A DNA stretch of 64,000 nt. Origin: Streptomyces smyrnaeus. Lineage in GTDB: Bacteria; Actinomycetota; Actinomycetes; Streptomycetales; Streptomycetaceae. The notes under the pieces are model-generated. The model was not told where the DNA came from. It was given only the letters and a program-made list of their open reading frames with translations, and searched no databases. The DNA lies in contig NZ_JAFFZM010000002.1 in the NCBI RefSeq assembly GCF_017676345.1, forward strand, positions 310,001 to 374,000, in the 5' to 3' direction. Shown in pieces: positions 7,781-15,620 of this stretch; position 1 is the stretch's first letter, and the number at the start of each line of letters is the position of its first letter. Made by a program: the position numbers and the translations under genes.

Positions 7781-8812
7781 ATGCCCATCGCAACCCCCGA
7801 GATCTACAACGAGATGCTCGACAGGGCGAAGGAGGGCAAGTTCGCCTACCCCGCCATCAACGTCACCTCGACGCAGACGCTGCACGCCGCGCTCCGCGGC
7901 TTCGCCGAGGCGGAGAGCGACGGCATCGTTCAGATCTCCACGGGCGGGGCCGAGTTCCTGGGCGGGCAGTACAGCAAGGACATGGTCAGCGGCGCCGTGG
8001 CGCTCGCGGAGTTCGCACACATCGTCGCGAAGAAGTACCCCGTCAACGTCGCCCTGCACACCGACCACTGCCCGAAGGACAAGCTCGACGGCTACGTCCG
8101 CCCGCTGCTGGCGGTCTCCCGCGAGCGGGTGCAGCGCGGTGAGAACCCGCTCTTCCAGTCCCACATGTGGGACGGCTCCGCCGAGACCCTCAAGGACAAC
8201 CTGGAGATCGGCCAGGAGCTGCTGGCCGAGGCCGCCGCCGCGAAGATCATCCTTGAGGTCGAGATCACCCCGACCGGTGGCGAGGAGGACGGCGTCACCC
8301 ACGAGATCAACGACGAGCTGTACACCACCGTCGAGGACGCCGTCCGCACCGCCGAGGCGCTCGGCCTCGGCGACAAGGGCCGCTACCTGCTCGCCGCCTC
8401 CTTCGGCAATGTGCACGGTGTCTACAAGCCGGGCAACGTGGTGCTGCGGCCCGAGCTGCTCAAGGACCTCCAGGAGGGCGTCGCGGAGAAGTTCGACAAG
8501 CCCGCGGGCAGCCGGCCGTTCGACTTCGTCTTCCACGGCGGCTCCGGCTCCACGGAGGAGGAGATCGCCACCGCGCTGCAGAACGGCGTGGTGAAGATGA
8601 ACCTCGACACCGACACCCAGTACGCCTTCACCCGCCCGGTCGCCGCGCACATGTTCAGCAACTACGACGGTGTGCTGAAGGTCGACGGCGAGGTCGGCAA
8701 CAAGAAGGTCTACGACCCGCGCAGCTGGGGCAAGGCCGCCGAGAAGGGCATGGCCGACCGGGTCCAGGTCGCCTGCGCCAACCTCCGCTCGACGGGCACC
8801 CGCCTGAAGTAG
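7781..8812 (+). CDS. fba: Class II fructose-bisphosphate aldolase
   Basis: A 343-residue zinc aldolase that splits fructose 1,6-bisphosphate to DHAP and glyceraldehyde 3-phosphate in glycolysis and runs backwards in gluconeogenesis. Visible landmarks are 'FAYPAINVTSTQTLHAAL' near the N-terminus, the zinc histidines in 'VALHTDHCPKD' and 'SFGNVHGVYKPGNV', 'EIEVTPTGGEEDGV'-type class II signature (here 'EVEITPTGGEEDGV'), 'VFHGGSGSTEEE', and 'VVKMNLDTDTQYA'. The ATG follows AAGGAG. Single gene with its own large upstream region and a perfect terminator hairpin after it. Confidence 0.97.
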   Translation: MPIATPEIYNEMLDRAKEGKFAYPAINVTSTQTLHAALRGFAEAESDGIVQISTGGAEFLGGQYSKDMVSGAVALAEFAHIVAKKYPVNVALHTDHCPKDKLDGYVRPLLAVSRERVQRGENPLFQSHMWDGSAETLKDNLEIGQELLAEAAAAKIILEVEITPTGGEEDGVTHEINDELYTTVEDAVRTAEALGLGDKGRYLLAASFGNVHGVYKPGNVVLRPELLKDLQEGVAEKFDKPAGSRPFDFVFHGGSGSTEEEIATALQNGVVKMNLDTDTQYAFTRPVAAHMFSNYDGVLKVDGEVGNKKVYDPRSWGKAAEKGMADRVQVACANLRSTGTRLK

Positions 8813-8844
8813 CAGCGCCTGAGGCAACAGCCAGAACACGATCC

Positions 8845-8878
8845 ACAGGAAGCCCCCGGCGCGCCGGGGGCTTCCTGT
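8845..8878. terminator. Perfect 34-base palindrome after fba
   Basis: Seventeen-base arms meet with no spacer (8845-8861 against 8862-8878), core CCCCCGGCGCGCCGGGGG. It starts 33 bases after the fba stop and ends 15 bases before the next gene. As RNA it forms a very stable hairpin with a tight loop. Confidence 0.8.
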
Positions 8879-8892
8879 GTTCGACTGCCGCC

Positions 8893-9360
8893 ATGGAAGC
8901 CATCTGGACAAGTGTCGTCGCGGTCGGTGGCACGCTGCTGGGATCGGTGATCACCCATGTCTTCCAGCGCCTCGCCTCCCGGCGCAACGAGGAGTTCACC
9001 CGCGCCGAGGCGCTGCGCCAGGAGTGGATAGCCACCTACACCGCGTTCGCGGCGGCAGTGGAGGACTACCGCCACGGCCAGGCCACCCGCTGGTACCGCA
9101 AGACGGAGGACGCGGGCGGGGAGTCGTACAAGGAGGCACGCGACGAGGCGCACCGGCTGCGCACGGTCACCCGGCAGGCGCTCTACCGGGTCAAGCTGCT
9201 CACCCACGACCAGAGCGTCGCCCGCGCGGCCGAGCTCGCCTACCAGCAGACGATGGAGATCTCCGAGGCGGGGGAGCACTCTGAGTACCTCAGCCGGGCG
9301 CGGGGGGCTCGGGAGGCCATCGAGGCGTTTGTCTCGGTGGCCTCCCGGCTGGTGCGGTGA
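8893..9360 (+). CDS. Hypothetical membrane-anchored coiled-coil protein
   Basis: A 155-residue protein with one N-terminal membrane helix (about residues 5-24, 'SVVAVGGTLLGSVITHVF') followed by a highly charged, mostly helical domain with heptad-like spacing (EFTRAEALRQEWIATYTAF and later). The arrangement of a short out-to-in anchor and a helical cytoplasmic part is common in Streptomyces orphan proteins. It has no recognisable catalytic motif. The gene begins only 15 bases after the fba terminator palindrome, and no strong ribosome site was seen, so the start could be slightly different. Function unknown. Confidence 0.65.
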   Translation: MEAIWTSVVAVGGTLLGSVITHVFQRLASRRNEEFTRAEALRQEWIATYTAFAAAVEDYRHGQATRWYRKTEDAGGESYKEARDEAHRLRTVTRQALYRVKLLTHDQSVARAAELAYQQTMEISEAGEHSEYLSRARGAREAIEAFVSVASRLVR

Positions 9361-9392
9361 CGCTCTCCGCTTGCCGGGCGGGGGCGCCCCGC

Positions 9393-10190
9393 TCAGTGCA
9401 GATAGGACGCTCCGTTCAGGTCGAGCACGGCGCCGGTCGCCCACTCGGAACCCGGCGAGTCGGCGGTGAACCAGGCGACGGCCTCGGCCACGTCGCGGGG
9501 CTCCGCGATCCTGCCGATGGGGTGGTCGGCGACGATGCGCTTGCCCTCGGGGCTGTCCAGCAGGGGCTGGGTGAGATCCGTACGGGTGAAGCCGGGCGCG
9601 ATGGCGGCGACGGCGATCCGGTGCGGGCCGAGCGCCACGGCCAGCGACTGGGCCAGCGCGTGCATGCCCGCCTTGCTCGCGCCGTACGCGGGTACGTCGG
9701 GCTCGCCGCGGTAGCCGCCCCGGGAGCCGACCATCACCAGCCGGCCGCCTCGCGACCCCTCCGGACGCCGCAGCAGATGGTGTGCGAAGCACCAGGACAG
9801 ATGGGCGGCGCCCAGCAGGTTCACCTCCAGGGTGCGGCGCCACAGCCGCTCCCACTCCTCCCAGGGAGTGGTCGCGACGGGGTGCTCGATGTGCACGGCC
9901 GCGTTGTTGACCAGGACGTCGACGCCGCCGAGTGTGGCCACCGCGTCGTCGAAGAGGCGTGGGATCTGCTCCGGGTCGCCCACGTCCCCGACGACGAGTG
10001 CGTGGCCGTCTCCGGCCAGGCCCGCGACGACGGACTCGCCCGCGGCGGTGTCGGCACGGCAGTGCACGGCCACCGCGTCCCCGCGTTCGGCGTGCACGGC
10101 CGCGATGGCGGCGCCGATGCCGGTGGGCCGTGAGGCCCCGGTGACCAGCACTCTCCTGCGGCGGCCGGTCCGGCTCTCCTCGGCGGTCAT
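9393..10190 (-). CDS. Short-chain dehydrogenase/reductase in kynurenine cassette
   Basis: A 265-residue classical SDR. The cofactor loop reads 'VLVTGASRPTGIGAAIA' near residues 14-30, then 'VDVLVNNAAVH', the catalytic serine area 'VMVGSRGGYRGEPD', and the Tyr/Lys pair 'YGASKAG' near residue 178; 'IAPGFTRTDL' follows. The active site is complete. NADPH preference is suggested by the basic residue after the loop but is not certain. It is the last gene of the minus-strand operon and its ATG overlaps the kynureninase-like stop by four bases, so it is probably translated by coupling. It may reduce a keto group of a kynurenine- or anthranilate-derived product; that is inference. Confidence 0.88.
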   Translation of the reverse strand: MTAEESRTGRRRRVLVTGASRPTGIGAAIAAVHAERGDAVAVHCRADTAAGESVVAGLAGDGHALVVGDVGDPEQIPRLFDDAVATLGGVDVLVNNAAVHIEHPVATTPWEEWERLWRRTLEVNLLGAAHLSWCFAHHLLRRPEGSRGGRLVMVGSRGGYRGEPDVPAYGASKAGMHALAQSLAVALGPHRIAVAAIAPGFTRTDLTQPLLDSPEGKRIVADHPIGRIAEPRDVAEAVAWFTADSPGSEWATGAVLDLNGASYLH

Positions 10191-11515
10191 GCGCGCTCCT
10201 TCCTCGGCTCGTCCCCCGCCGCCTCCCTCAGCAGGCGGTGGATGCGGTGCACCGCCTCGTACACGTCCTCGAAGCGGGTGGACAGCGGCGCGGGCGAGAC
10301 GCGTATCCGGTCGTGTGCGCCGTAGTCGACCAGCACGCCCGCCCGCTCGGCGATCAGCGGCACCAGCGCCCGCGCCCGCTCGTGCGCGTAGGTGAGGTGG
10401 CCGCCGCGCTCGGTGGGGTCGGACGGGCCGGCGAGGCGGAAGCCGTACGGAGTCAGCAGTTCGGCGGCGAGCCGTTGGAACAGACCGGTCAGCGCGGTGC
10501 TCTTGGCACGCATCCGCGCCGGGCCCGCCTCGCCCAGCAGCCGTACCGCGGGCCGGAGGGCGGCGAGCGAGAGGACGGGCGGGGAGCCGGTGAGGAAGCG
10601 GCGGATGCTGGGGTCGGGGTAGAAGTCGGTGCGCATGGCGAGCTGTTCGCGGTGCCCGTACCAGCCCTGCACGGGCTGGGTGAGCCTGCCGTGCAGCTCC
10701 TCGCGGACGTACAGCAGCGCGGGGGCGCCGGGCCCGCCGCACAGATGCTTGTAGGTGGAGCCCACCGCCAGGTCCGCGCCGTCCGCCGTCAGCCGCAGCG
10801 GCAGCGCCCCCACCGCGTGGCTGAGATCCCACAGCACCAGCGCTCCGGCCGCGTGGGCGATCTCCTGGACGGCGCGCATGTCGGCCAGTGCGCCCGAGCG
10901 GTGCGAGACCAGTGACAGCGACACCAGCGCGGCCCCACCCTCGACGGCCAGCCGGAGCTGGTCGAGCTGCGGTCCGCGGTCCGGGTCGGTGCGCACGACG
11001 CGCGCCTCGCGGCCGTACTCCTCGGCGAGCCCGGTCAGTACGTACTGGTCGGTGGGGAAGTTGTCGTCGTCCAGCACCACGGCCCCCGGCCGGTCACGGA
11101 GTGCGGCGGCGCCGAGCTTGTAGAGGTTGACGCTGGTGCAGTCGGAGGCCACCACCTCGCCGGGCCTGGCGCCCAGCACCGTGGCGGCCAACTCGTCCCC
11201 GACCCGCTGCGGCAGGTCGAGCCACTGGGTGCGGGCCTCGGCCAGCCGGTCTCCCCACTCGCCGCGCACCAGTGCGTCGGTGGCGTCGGCGGTGGCCGCG
11301 GGGAGGCGGCCGAGGGAGGCCCCGTTGAGGAAGACCAACCCGTCGGGTGTGGGGGCGAAGCGGGTGCGGAAGGCGGCGAGCGGGTCCGCCGCGTCCAGCT
11401 GGCGGACGGTGCTCAGCTCGACGGCCTCCTCCTGGCGGACCTTTGGGTACACGTCCTGGTATGCGGCCTGGTGGCCGTTGTGGTGCCCGTGTGTTTCCGG
11501 CTGCGTCGTCGTCAT
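10187..11515 (-). CDS. Kynureninase-like PLP enzyme (cassette copy)
   Basis: A 442-residue fold-type I PLP protein of the kynureninase family. Residues 1-25 are His-rich and absent from the other copy. It keeps 'FLNGASLGRLP', 'DNFPTDQY', 'LWDLSHAVGALPL' and the Schiff-base lysine in 'GSTYKHLCGGPGAP'. Substrate-facing segments differ from the catabolic copy at 15613: 'GWYGHREQLAMRTDF' for 'GWNSHADPFAMAPDY', and 'LTGSPPVLSL' for 'VGTPDILSM'. It should cleave kynurenine or a modified kynurenine to an anthranilate and alanine. ATG at 11515 is preferred for AAGGGGG six bases upstream; an alternative ATG at 11563 would overlap the TDO stop. Confidence 0.85.
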   Translation of the reverse strand: MTTTQPETHGHHNGHQAAYQDVYPKVRQEEAVELSTVRQLDAADPLAAFRTRFAPTPDGLVFLNGASLGRLPAATADATDALVRGEWGDRLAEARTQWLDLPQRVGDELAATVLGARPGEVVASDCTSVNLYKLGAAALRDRPGAVVLDDDNFPTDQYVLTGLAEEYGREARVVRTDPDRGPQLDQLRLAVEGGAALVSLSLVSHRSGALADMRAVQEIAHAAGALVLWDLSHAVGALPLRLTADGADLAVGSTYKHLCGGPGAPALLYVREELHGRLTQPVQGWYGHREQLAMRTDFYPDPSIRRFLTGSPPVLSLAALRPAVRLLGEAGPARMRAKSTALTGLFQRLAAELLTPYGFRLAGPSDPTERGGHLTYAHERARALVPLIAERAGVLVDYGAHDRIRVSPAPLSTRFEDVYEAVHRIHRLLREAAGDEPRKERA

Positions 11516-11559
11516 CTGCGCCCCCTTGGAATCCTCCGCCGCCTGATGTCCTCGCGCCC

Positions 11560-12531
11560 TCATAGCCGTCCCCGCGCCGCCCACAGGTCGGGGAAGAACC
11601 GGTGCTCGCTCACACGGCGCAGCCAGGCCACCCCGTGCGTGCCGCCCGTGCCGGGCTTGGTGCCGATGATCCGTTCGACGGTGAGCAGATGCAGGGACCG
11701 CCAGCGGCACATCGCCTCGGCCACGTCCGCCAGCGCCTCGGCGAGCCAGAACAGCTCCCCTCCGGACTCCGGCCGGGAGGGGCCCCCGCCCGGGGCGCCG
11801 CCCTTGGCGTACACCTGCGCCCACGCCCGCTCGGCCGCGTCGCTCGGCGCGTAGGGCTGCGACCAGTCGCGCTCCAGCGCCGTCGCGGGGAGCGGGGCGC
11901 CGCGCCGGGCGAGCAGCGCCAGGGCCGCGTCGTACACGCTGGGCTCCTCCAGCGCCCGGCGCACCTGCTCGGCCACCCCGGGGACGCCCAGATGCGGGCG
12001 GGCGAGCCGGGGGTCCTTGTTGCCGAGGACGTACTCCACCATCCGGTACATGTACGACTGGAGGCCCGAGGCCTGCCCCAGGCTGTCGCGGAAGGCGTTG
12101 AACTCGGTGGGTGCGAGGGAGCCCAGCACGTCCCAGGTCGAACACAGCAGCCCGGCCTCCCGCTGCACGCGGCGCAGCACCCAGGTCGCCTGCCACACCT
12201 CGTCCTCGGCCAGCAGCGACCGCACCCGCACCAGCTCCTCGTACAGGAGCTTGAACAGCAGCTCCTTGACCTGACCCAGGACGTAGAAGGGCAGCTCGGC
12301 GGGGGCGTCGGAGCGGGGCTGCTGGAGGGAGAGGAGAACGTCGATGGACTGGTAGTCGATGTACGGGGTCGAGCCGCCCGCGAACTCCACCAGGGGCTCG
12401 CCGTCGCGCAGCGCCGCCAGTCGGGCCCGCTCGGCATCGCTGCCCTTGCCGCCCGGCTCGCAGCCGTGGCCGCCGCCGTAGTTGCCGTCGCCCCCGGTGT
12501 CGCCGTCGCCGCTGTGGTTCGCAGCCGTCAC
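11560..12531 (-). CDS. Tryptophan 2,3-dioxygenase-like protein (cassette copy)
   Basis: A 323-residue heme dioxygenase of the TDO family that should open the indole ring of tryptophan or a derivative. After a Gly/Asp-rich N-terminus (about 30 residues), the TDO core shows 'TPYIDYQSIDVLLSL', 'GQVKELLFKLLYEEL', the substrate-carboxylate arginine in 'GLQSYMYRMVEYVLG', the heme-ligand histidine in 'RWRSLHLLTVERIIG', and 'GTKPGTGGTHGVAWL' with the conserved Thr. The active-site histidine of Xanthomonas TDO aligns with Gly in 'YVLGQ'. GTG start at 12531 overlaps the DUF6875 stop by four bases. Confidence 0.85.
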   Translation of the reverse strand: MTAANHSGDGDTGGDGNYGGGHGCEPGGKGSDAERARLAALRDGEPLVEFAGGSTPYIDYQSIDVLLSLQQPRSDAPAELPFYVLGQVKELLFKLLYEELVRVRSLLAEDEVWQATWVLRRVQREAGLLCSTWDVLGSLAPTEFNAFRDSLGQASGLQSYMYRMVEYVLGNKDPRLARPHLGVPGVAEQVRRALEEPSVYDAALALLARRGAPLPATALERDWSQPYAPSDAAERAWAQVYAKGGAPGGGPSRPESGGELFWLAEALADVAEAMCRWRSLHLLTVERIIGTKPGTGGTHGVAWLRRVSEHRFFPDLWAARGRL

Positions 12532-13169
12532 GCGCCGCACCCCGCAAGCCACTTCTCGCAGGCGCGTGCGTACCGGTCGGCGAACAGCCGGTCGGGCATC
12601 GTCACCGAGGCGTACCGGCGGCCGAACCGTGCGTGGTAGGCGCCGAACCACTCCTCGTCGTCGTCCAGGAACAGTACGTCGTGGAAGGCCATGTGCCGCA
12701 GGGCGAACAGCGGTACCGGCGCCCGCGAGACCCGCAGGCCCGGGTTGCGGGCCGCGCGCTCGTCGCACGCCGGATGGAACTGACCGAGCATCAGATAGCG
12801 GCGCACCAGCTCCGGCTTGACCCTGCGGTGTGCCTCGTCCAGCAGCGGCAGCGCAGCCGCGTCCAGGCCGGTGAGGACGACGACGAAGGCGTGCAGTGTG
12901 CGGTTGCGGATCGGCCATTCCATCTGCTGGAAGGTGTCGACCATCCGGTGCACCAGCGCCACCAGATCCGCCACGTCCGGCTCCGGCCCGACCTCCCACT
13001 CCGCCACCCGCAGCGTCTCCGCCTCCATCGCCGGGCCGACGAACGGGCAGACCTGGCCGTCCCGCCCGAGCCGGCCGTGCGGCCGGCACAGAAACTCCTC
13101 GAACCAGTGCCACGCCGCTTCCCGTGGTGCCGGGCGGCGCTCGCCACTGTCCCCGTTGGATAAGTCCAT
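12528..13169 (-). CDS. DUF6875 domain-containing protein
   Basis: A 213-residue protein with the marks of DUF6875: an early 'GQVCPFVGPAMEAETLRV', 'LVALVHRMVDTF', 'RRVKPELVRRYLMLGQFHPACD', and 'SRAPVPLFALRHMAFHDVLFL' followed by a Trp/Tyr-rich end. The family is uncharacterised and often lies in natural-product gene clusters. No nucleotide- or metal-binding site is obvious beyond conserved Cys and His residues. It is the first gene of the DUF6875-TDO-kynureninase-SDR operon. No good ribosome site precedes the ATG at 13169, so the true start may differ or the message may begin close to it. Confidence 0.75.
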   Translation of the reverse strand: MDLSNGDSGERRPAPREAAWHWFEEFLCRPHGRLGRDGQVCPFVGPAMEAETLRVAEWEVGPEPDVADLVALVHRMVDTFQQMEWPIRNRTLHAFVVVLTGLDAAALPLLDEAHRRVKPELVRRYLMLGQFHPACDERAARNPGLRVSRAPVPLFALRHMAFHDVLFLDDDEEWFGAYHARFGRRYASVTMPDRLFADRYARACEKWLAGCGA

Positions 13170-13403
13170 ACGGTAAGAATCACGCCATCCCGGGCGGGTA
13201 CGGCAGACTCATCTCCGTCATCGTGTGCGGGACGCCGGGAGCCTGCTCCGGGCAGGCGTGCCTGGTGGGGCGGAGCGCAGGTGACGGGAAAGCAGGGAGG
13301 CGGTACCAGAGGCCGCTGGGACATGGCTGCTTTTGCGTGGTTGCCACCGGCCGGGCCGGGCGTTCCCCGCCTCGTCCGGGCGCGGCCACGCCACGATGGG
13401 GGC

Positions 13404-14096
13404 GTGGACCCCTCCTCGCGCCCCTTCCGCAGCGCCGCCGGGCTCCGCGACGCCCTCGGCCTGGCACAGGGCAACGTCCCGCGCCGGCTCACCCAGCTCT
13501 ACGCGGGGCTGGTCCTCTTCGGCGCGAGCGTCGCCCTGCAACTGCGCGCCGGGCTCGGCCTCAACTCCTGGGACGTCTTCCACCAGGGCGTCGCGGAGCA
13601 CACCGGGCTGAGCATCGGCACCGTCGTGGTCCTGGCCTCCGCCGCCGTGCTGCTGCTGTGGGTGCCGCTGCGGGTGAGACCCGGCCTGGGCACCGTCTCC
13701 AACGTGCTGCTGGTCGGCCTGTCGATGGACGCCACCTTGGCGCTGACCCCCACGCCGCAACCGCTGCTCGTCCGGGTCCCGCTGTTCCTGGTCGCCGTGG
13801 TGCTCAACGGAGCCGCGACCGGCCTGTACATCGCCGCCCGCTTCGGACCCGGACCCCGGGACGGTCTGATGACGGGGCTGTGCCGGGTCACCGGCCGCTC
13901 CACCCGGCTGGTGCGGACGGTGCTGGAGGTCACCGTCCTGGTCACGGGTTTTGTGCTGGGCGGTGCCGTCGGTATCGGCACGGTGGTCCACGCGCTGACC
14001 ATCGGGCCGCTGATCCAGTTCTTCCAGCGGCTGTTCGCCCCGCGGGAGCCTGCGGGGGCCGCCGGGCGGGGCCTACCGGGGCAGGCGGCGCCCTGA
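13404..14096 (+). CDS. YczE/YitT-like integral membrane protein
   Basis: About 230 residues with five likely membrane helices ('LYAGLVLFGASVALQLRAGLG', 'GTVVVLASAAVLLLWVPL', 'VSNVLLVGLSMDATLAL', 'PLFLVAVVLNGAATGLYIAA', 'EVTVLVTGFVLGG'). The phrases 'LGLNSWDVFHQGVA' and 'FGPGPRDGLMTGL' are typical of YczE-family membrane proteins in actinobacteria. Role unknown; some relatives sit beside MFS or drug-resistance genes. The GTG at 13404 gives the usual family start, but in-frame ATG codons at 13281 and 13323 are possible. It diverges from the DUF6875 operon. Confidence 0.75.
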   Translation: MDPSSRPFRSAAGLRDALGLAQGNVPRRLTQLYAGLVLFGASVALQLRAGLGLNSWDVFHQGVAEHTGLSIGTVVVLASAAVLLLWVPLRVRPGLGTVSNVLLVGLSMDATLALTPTPQPLLVRVPLFLVAVVLNGAATGLYIAARFGPGPRDGLMTGLCRVTGRSTRLVRTVLEVTVLVTGFVLGGAVGIGTVVHALTIGPLIQFFQRLFAPREPAGAAGRGLPGQAAP

Positions 14097-14145
14097 CCCC
14101 GGGGGAGACGCCAGGACGTCGGTCCGTACAGGCACACTGGGAGTC

Positions 14146-14559
14146 ATGGCCATTCACGAAAACCTGCTCGGGGGTCCGCCCCCGACCCACCTTCCCGACG
14201 ATCCCGGGCCCCGCGAGCTGCTCGCCGCCGGGACGGCACCCGCCGAGGTCGCCGCACAGCACCCCACCTCGTCGCTGGCGTGGGCACAGCTCGCCGACGA
14301 CGCGTTCGAGGCGGGCCGCGTCGTCGAGTCGTACGCCTACGCGCGCACCGGCTACCACCGCGGGCTGGACGCGCTGCGCCGCAACGGCTGGAAGGGGCAC
14401 GGGCCCGTGCCCTTCGAGCACGAGCCGAACCGTGGCTTCCTGCGCGCCCTGCACGCCCTCGCGCGTGCGGCCCAGGCGATCGGGGAGCACGATGAGTACG
14501 AGCGGTGCTCCTCCTTCCTGAAGGAGAGCTCACCGACGGCTGCCGCGACCCTGGGCTGA
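14146..14559 (+). CDS. DUF3151 family protein
   Basis: A 137-residue cytoplasmic protein of the actinobacterial DUF3151 family: 'NLLGGPPPTHLPDDP' at the N-terminus, then TPR-like helices 'AWAQLADDAFEAGRVVESYAYARTGYHRGLDALRRNGWKG' and 'RGFLRALHALARAAQAIGE'. The helix spacing suggests a small alpha-helical repeat that may bind another protein. Function unknown. It sits in the same direction upstream of the catabolic TDO gene, separated by 239 bases. Confidence 0.88.
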   Translation: MAIHENLLGGPPPTHLPDDPGPRELLAAGTAPAEVAAQHPTSSLAWAQLADDAFEAGRVVESYAYARTGYHRGLDALRRNGWKGHGPVPFEHEPNRGFLRALHALARAAQAIGEHDEYERCSSFLKESSPTAAATLG

Positions 14560-14798
14560 GCCGGCTGCCGGCACTGGTACCGGCGCCCGGCGCCCGGTGC
14601 CCGGTGACCGGCGTCCGATGACCGGTGGGTGTACGGCGGTGGTGAGGGCACCCGCTTCGAGGCGGGGTGACCTTGCCGCCGCCGCCGCACAGCGCGCATG
14701 ATGCCGGTGGGCCCCCAGGGGCCCGAGGGGACCGGGGCTCCGATGTCTATCTGGAAGGAGCGGACCGCTACCCGGAAGCACAGCGAGTGGAGACAGCG

Positions 14799-15620
14799 AT
14801 GTCACACGACCCCGATGCCCCGGTACTGGATTTCGCGGGCACCACACCGTACGAGGACTACGTCCGCGCCGACGTCCTCACCCACCTCCAGGACCCGCTC
14901 TCCGACGACCCCGGAGAGATGGCGTTCCTCGTCACCACCCAGGTCATGGAGTTGTGGTTCACCGTCATCGTGCACGAGTGGCAGACGGCGGCGACCCGGC
15001 TGCGGCAGGACGACATCGAGGGCGCGCTGGCGGCCCTGAAGCGGTCCACCTACGAGCTCATCTCGCTCAACGCCTCCTGGGAGCCGCTGGCGCATCTGAC
15101 CCCGGCCCAGTTCAACGCCTACCGTTCGGCGCTGGGCGAGGGTTCCGGCTTCCAGTCCGCGATGTACCGGCGGCTGGAGTTCCTGCTGGGCGACAAGTCC
15201 GCCTCCATGCTGGTGCCGCACCGCGGATCGCCCCGGGTGCACGCCGAACTGGAGAAGGCGCTCCACGAACCGAGCCTCTACGACGAGGCGCTGCGCTTCC
15301 TCGCCCGGCAGGGGGAGGACGTGCCCGAAGAGGTGCTGCGCCGGGACGTCGCCCGCAAATACGAGCCCGACCCGGGCGTCGAAGCCGTATGGGTACGCGT
15401 CTACGAGGGCGACCCGGGCTCCGCGGCACACCGGCTCGGCGAGGCGCTGACCGAGGTCGCCGAGCTGGTCTGGCGATGGCGCAACGACCACCTCGTGGCG
15501 ACCCGCAGGGCGATGGGGTCCAAGGTCGGTACCGGCGGCTCGGCCGGGGTCGCCTGGCTGGAGAAGCGGGCCGCCAAGCAGGTCTTCCCCGAGCTGTGGA
15601 CGGCGCGCAGCCATGTCTGA
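14799..15620 (+). CDS. kynA: Tryptophan 2,3-dioxygenase (catabolic copy)
   Basis: A 273-residue heme enzyme that oxidises L-tryptophan to N-formylkynurenine. Features: 'TTPYEDYVRADVLTHLQ', 'FLVTTQVMELWFTVIVHEW', the arginine in 'GFQSAMYRRLEFLLG', the heme-ligand histidine in 'WRWRNDHLVATRRAMG', and 'GTGGSAGVAWLEKRA'. As in the cassette copy, the catalytic histidine of Xanthomonas TDO is replaced, here by Thr in 'LVTTQ'. ATG at 14799 follows GGAG; upstream in-frame ATGs at 14667 onward lack family similarity. It overlaps kynU by eight bases. Confidence 0.93.
   Translation: MSHDPDAPVLDFAGTTPYEDYVRADVLTHLQDPLSDDPGEMAFLVTTQVMELWFTVIVHEWQTAATRLRQDDIEGALAALKRSTYELISLNASWEPLAHLTPAQFNAYRSALGEGSGFQSAMYRRLEFLLGDKSASMLVPHRGSPRVHAELEKALHEPSLYDEALRFLARQGEDVPEEVLRRDVARKYEPDPGVEAVWVRVYEGDPGSAAHRLGEALTEVAELVWRWRNDHLVATRRAMGSKVGTGGSAGVAWLEKRAAKQVFPELWTARSHV

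Noticed and set aside
13170..13403. In-frame ATG codons at 13281 and 13323 as the YczE start
   Set aside because: They would add about 30-40 low-complexity residues absent from the family; GTG 13404 was preferred, though without certainty.
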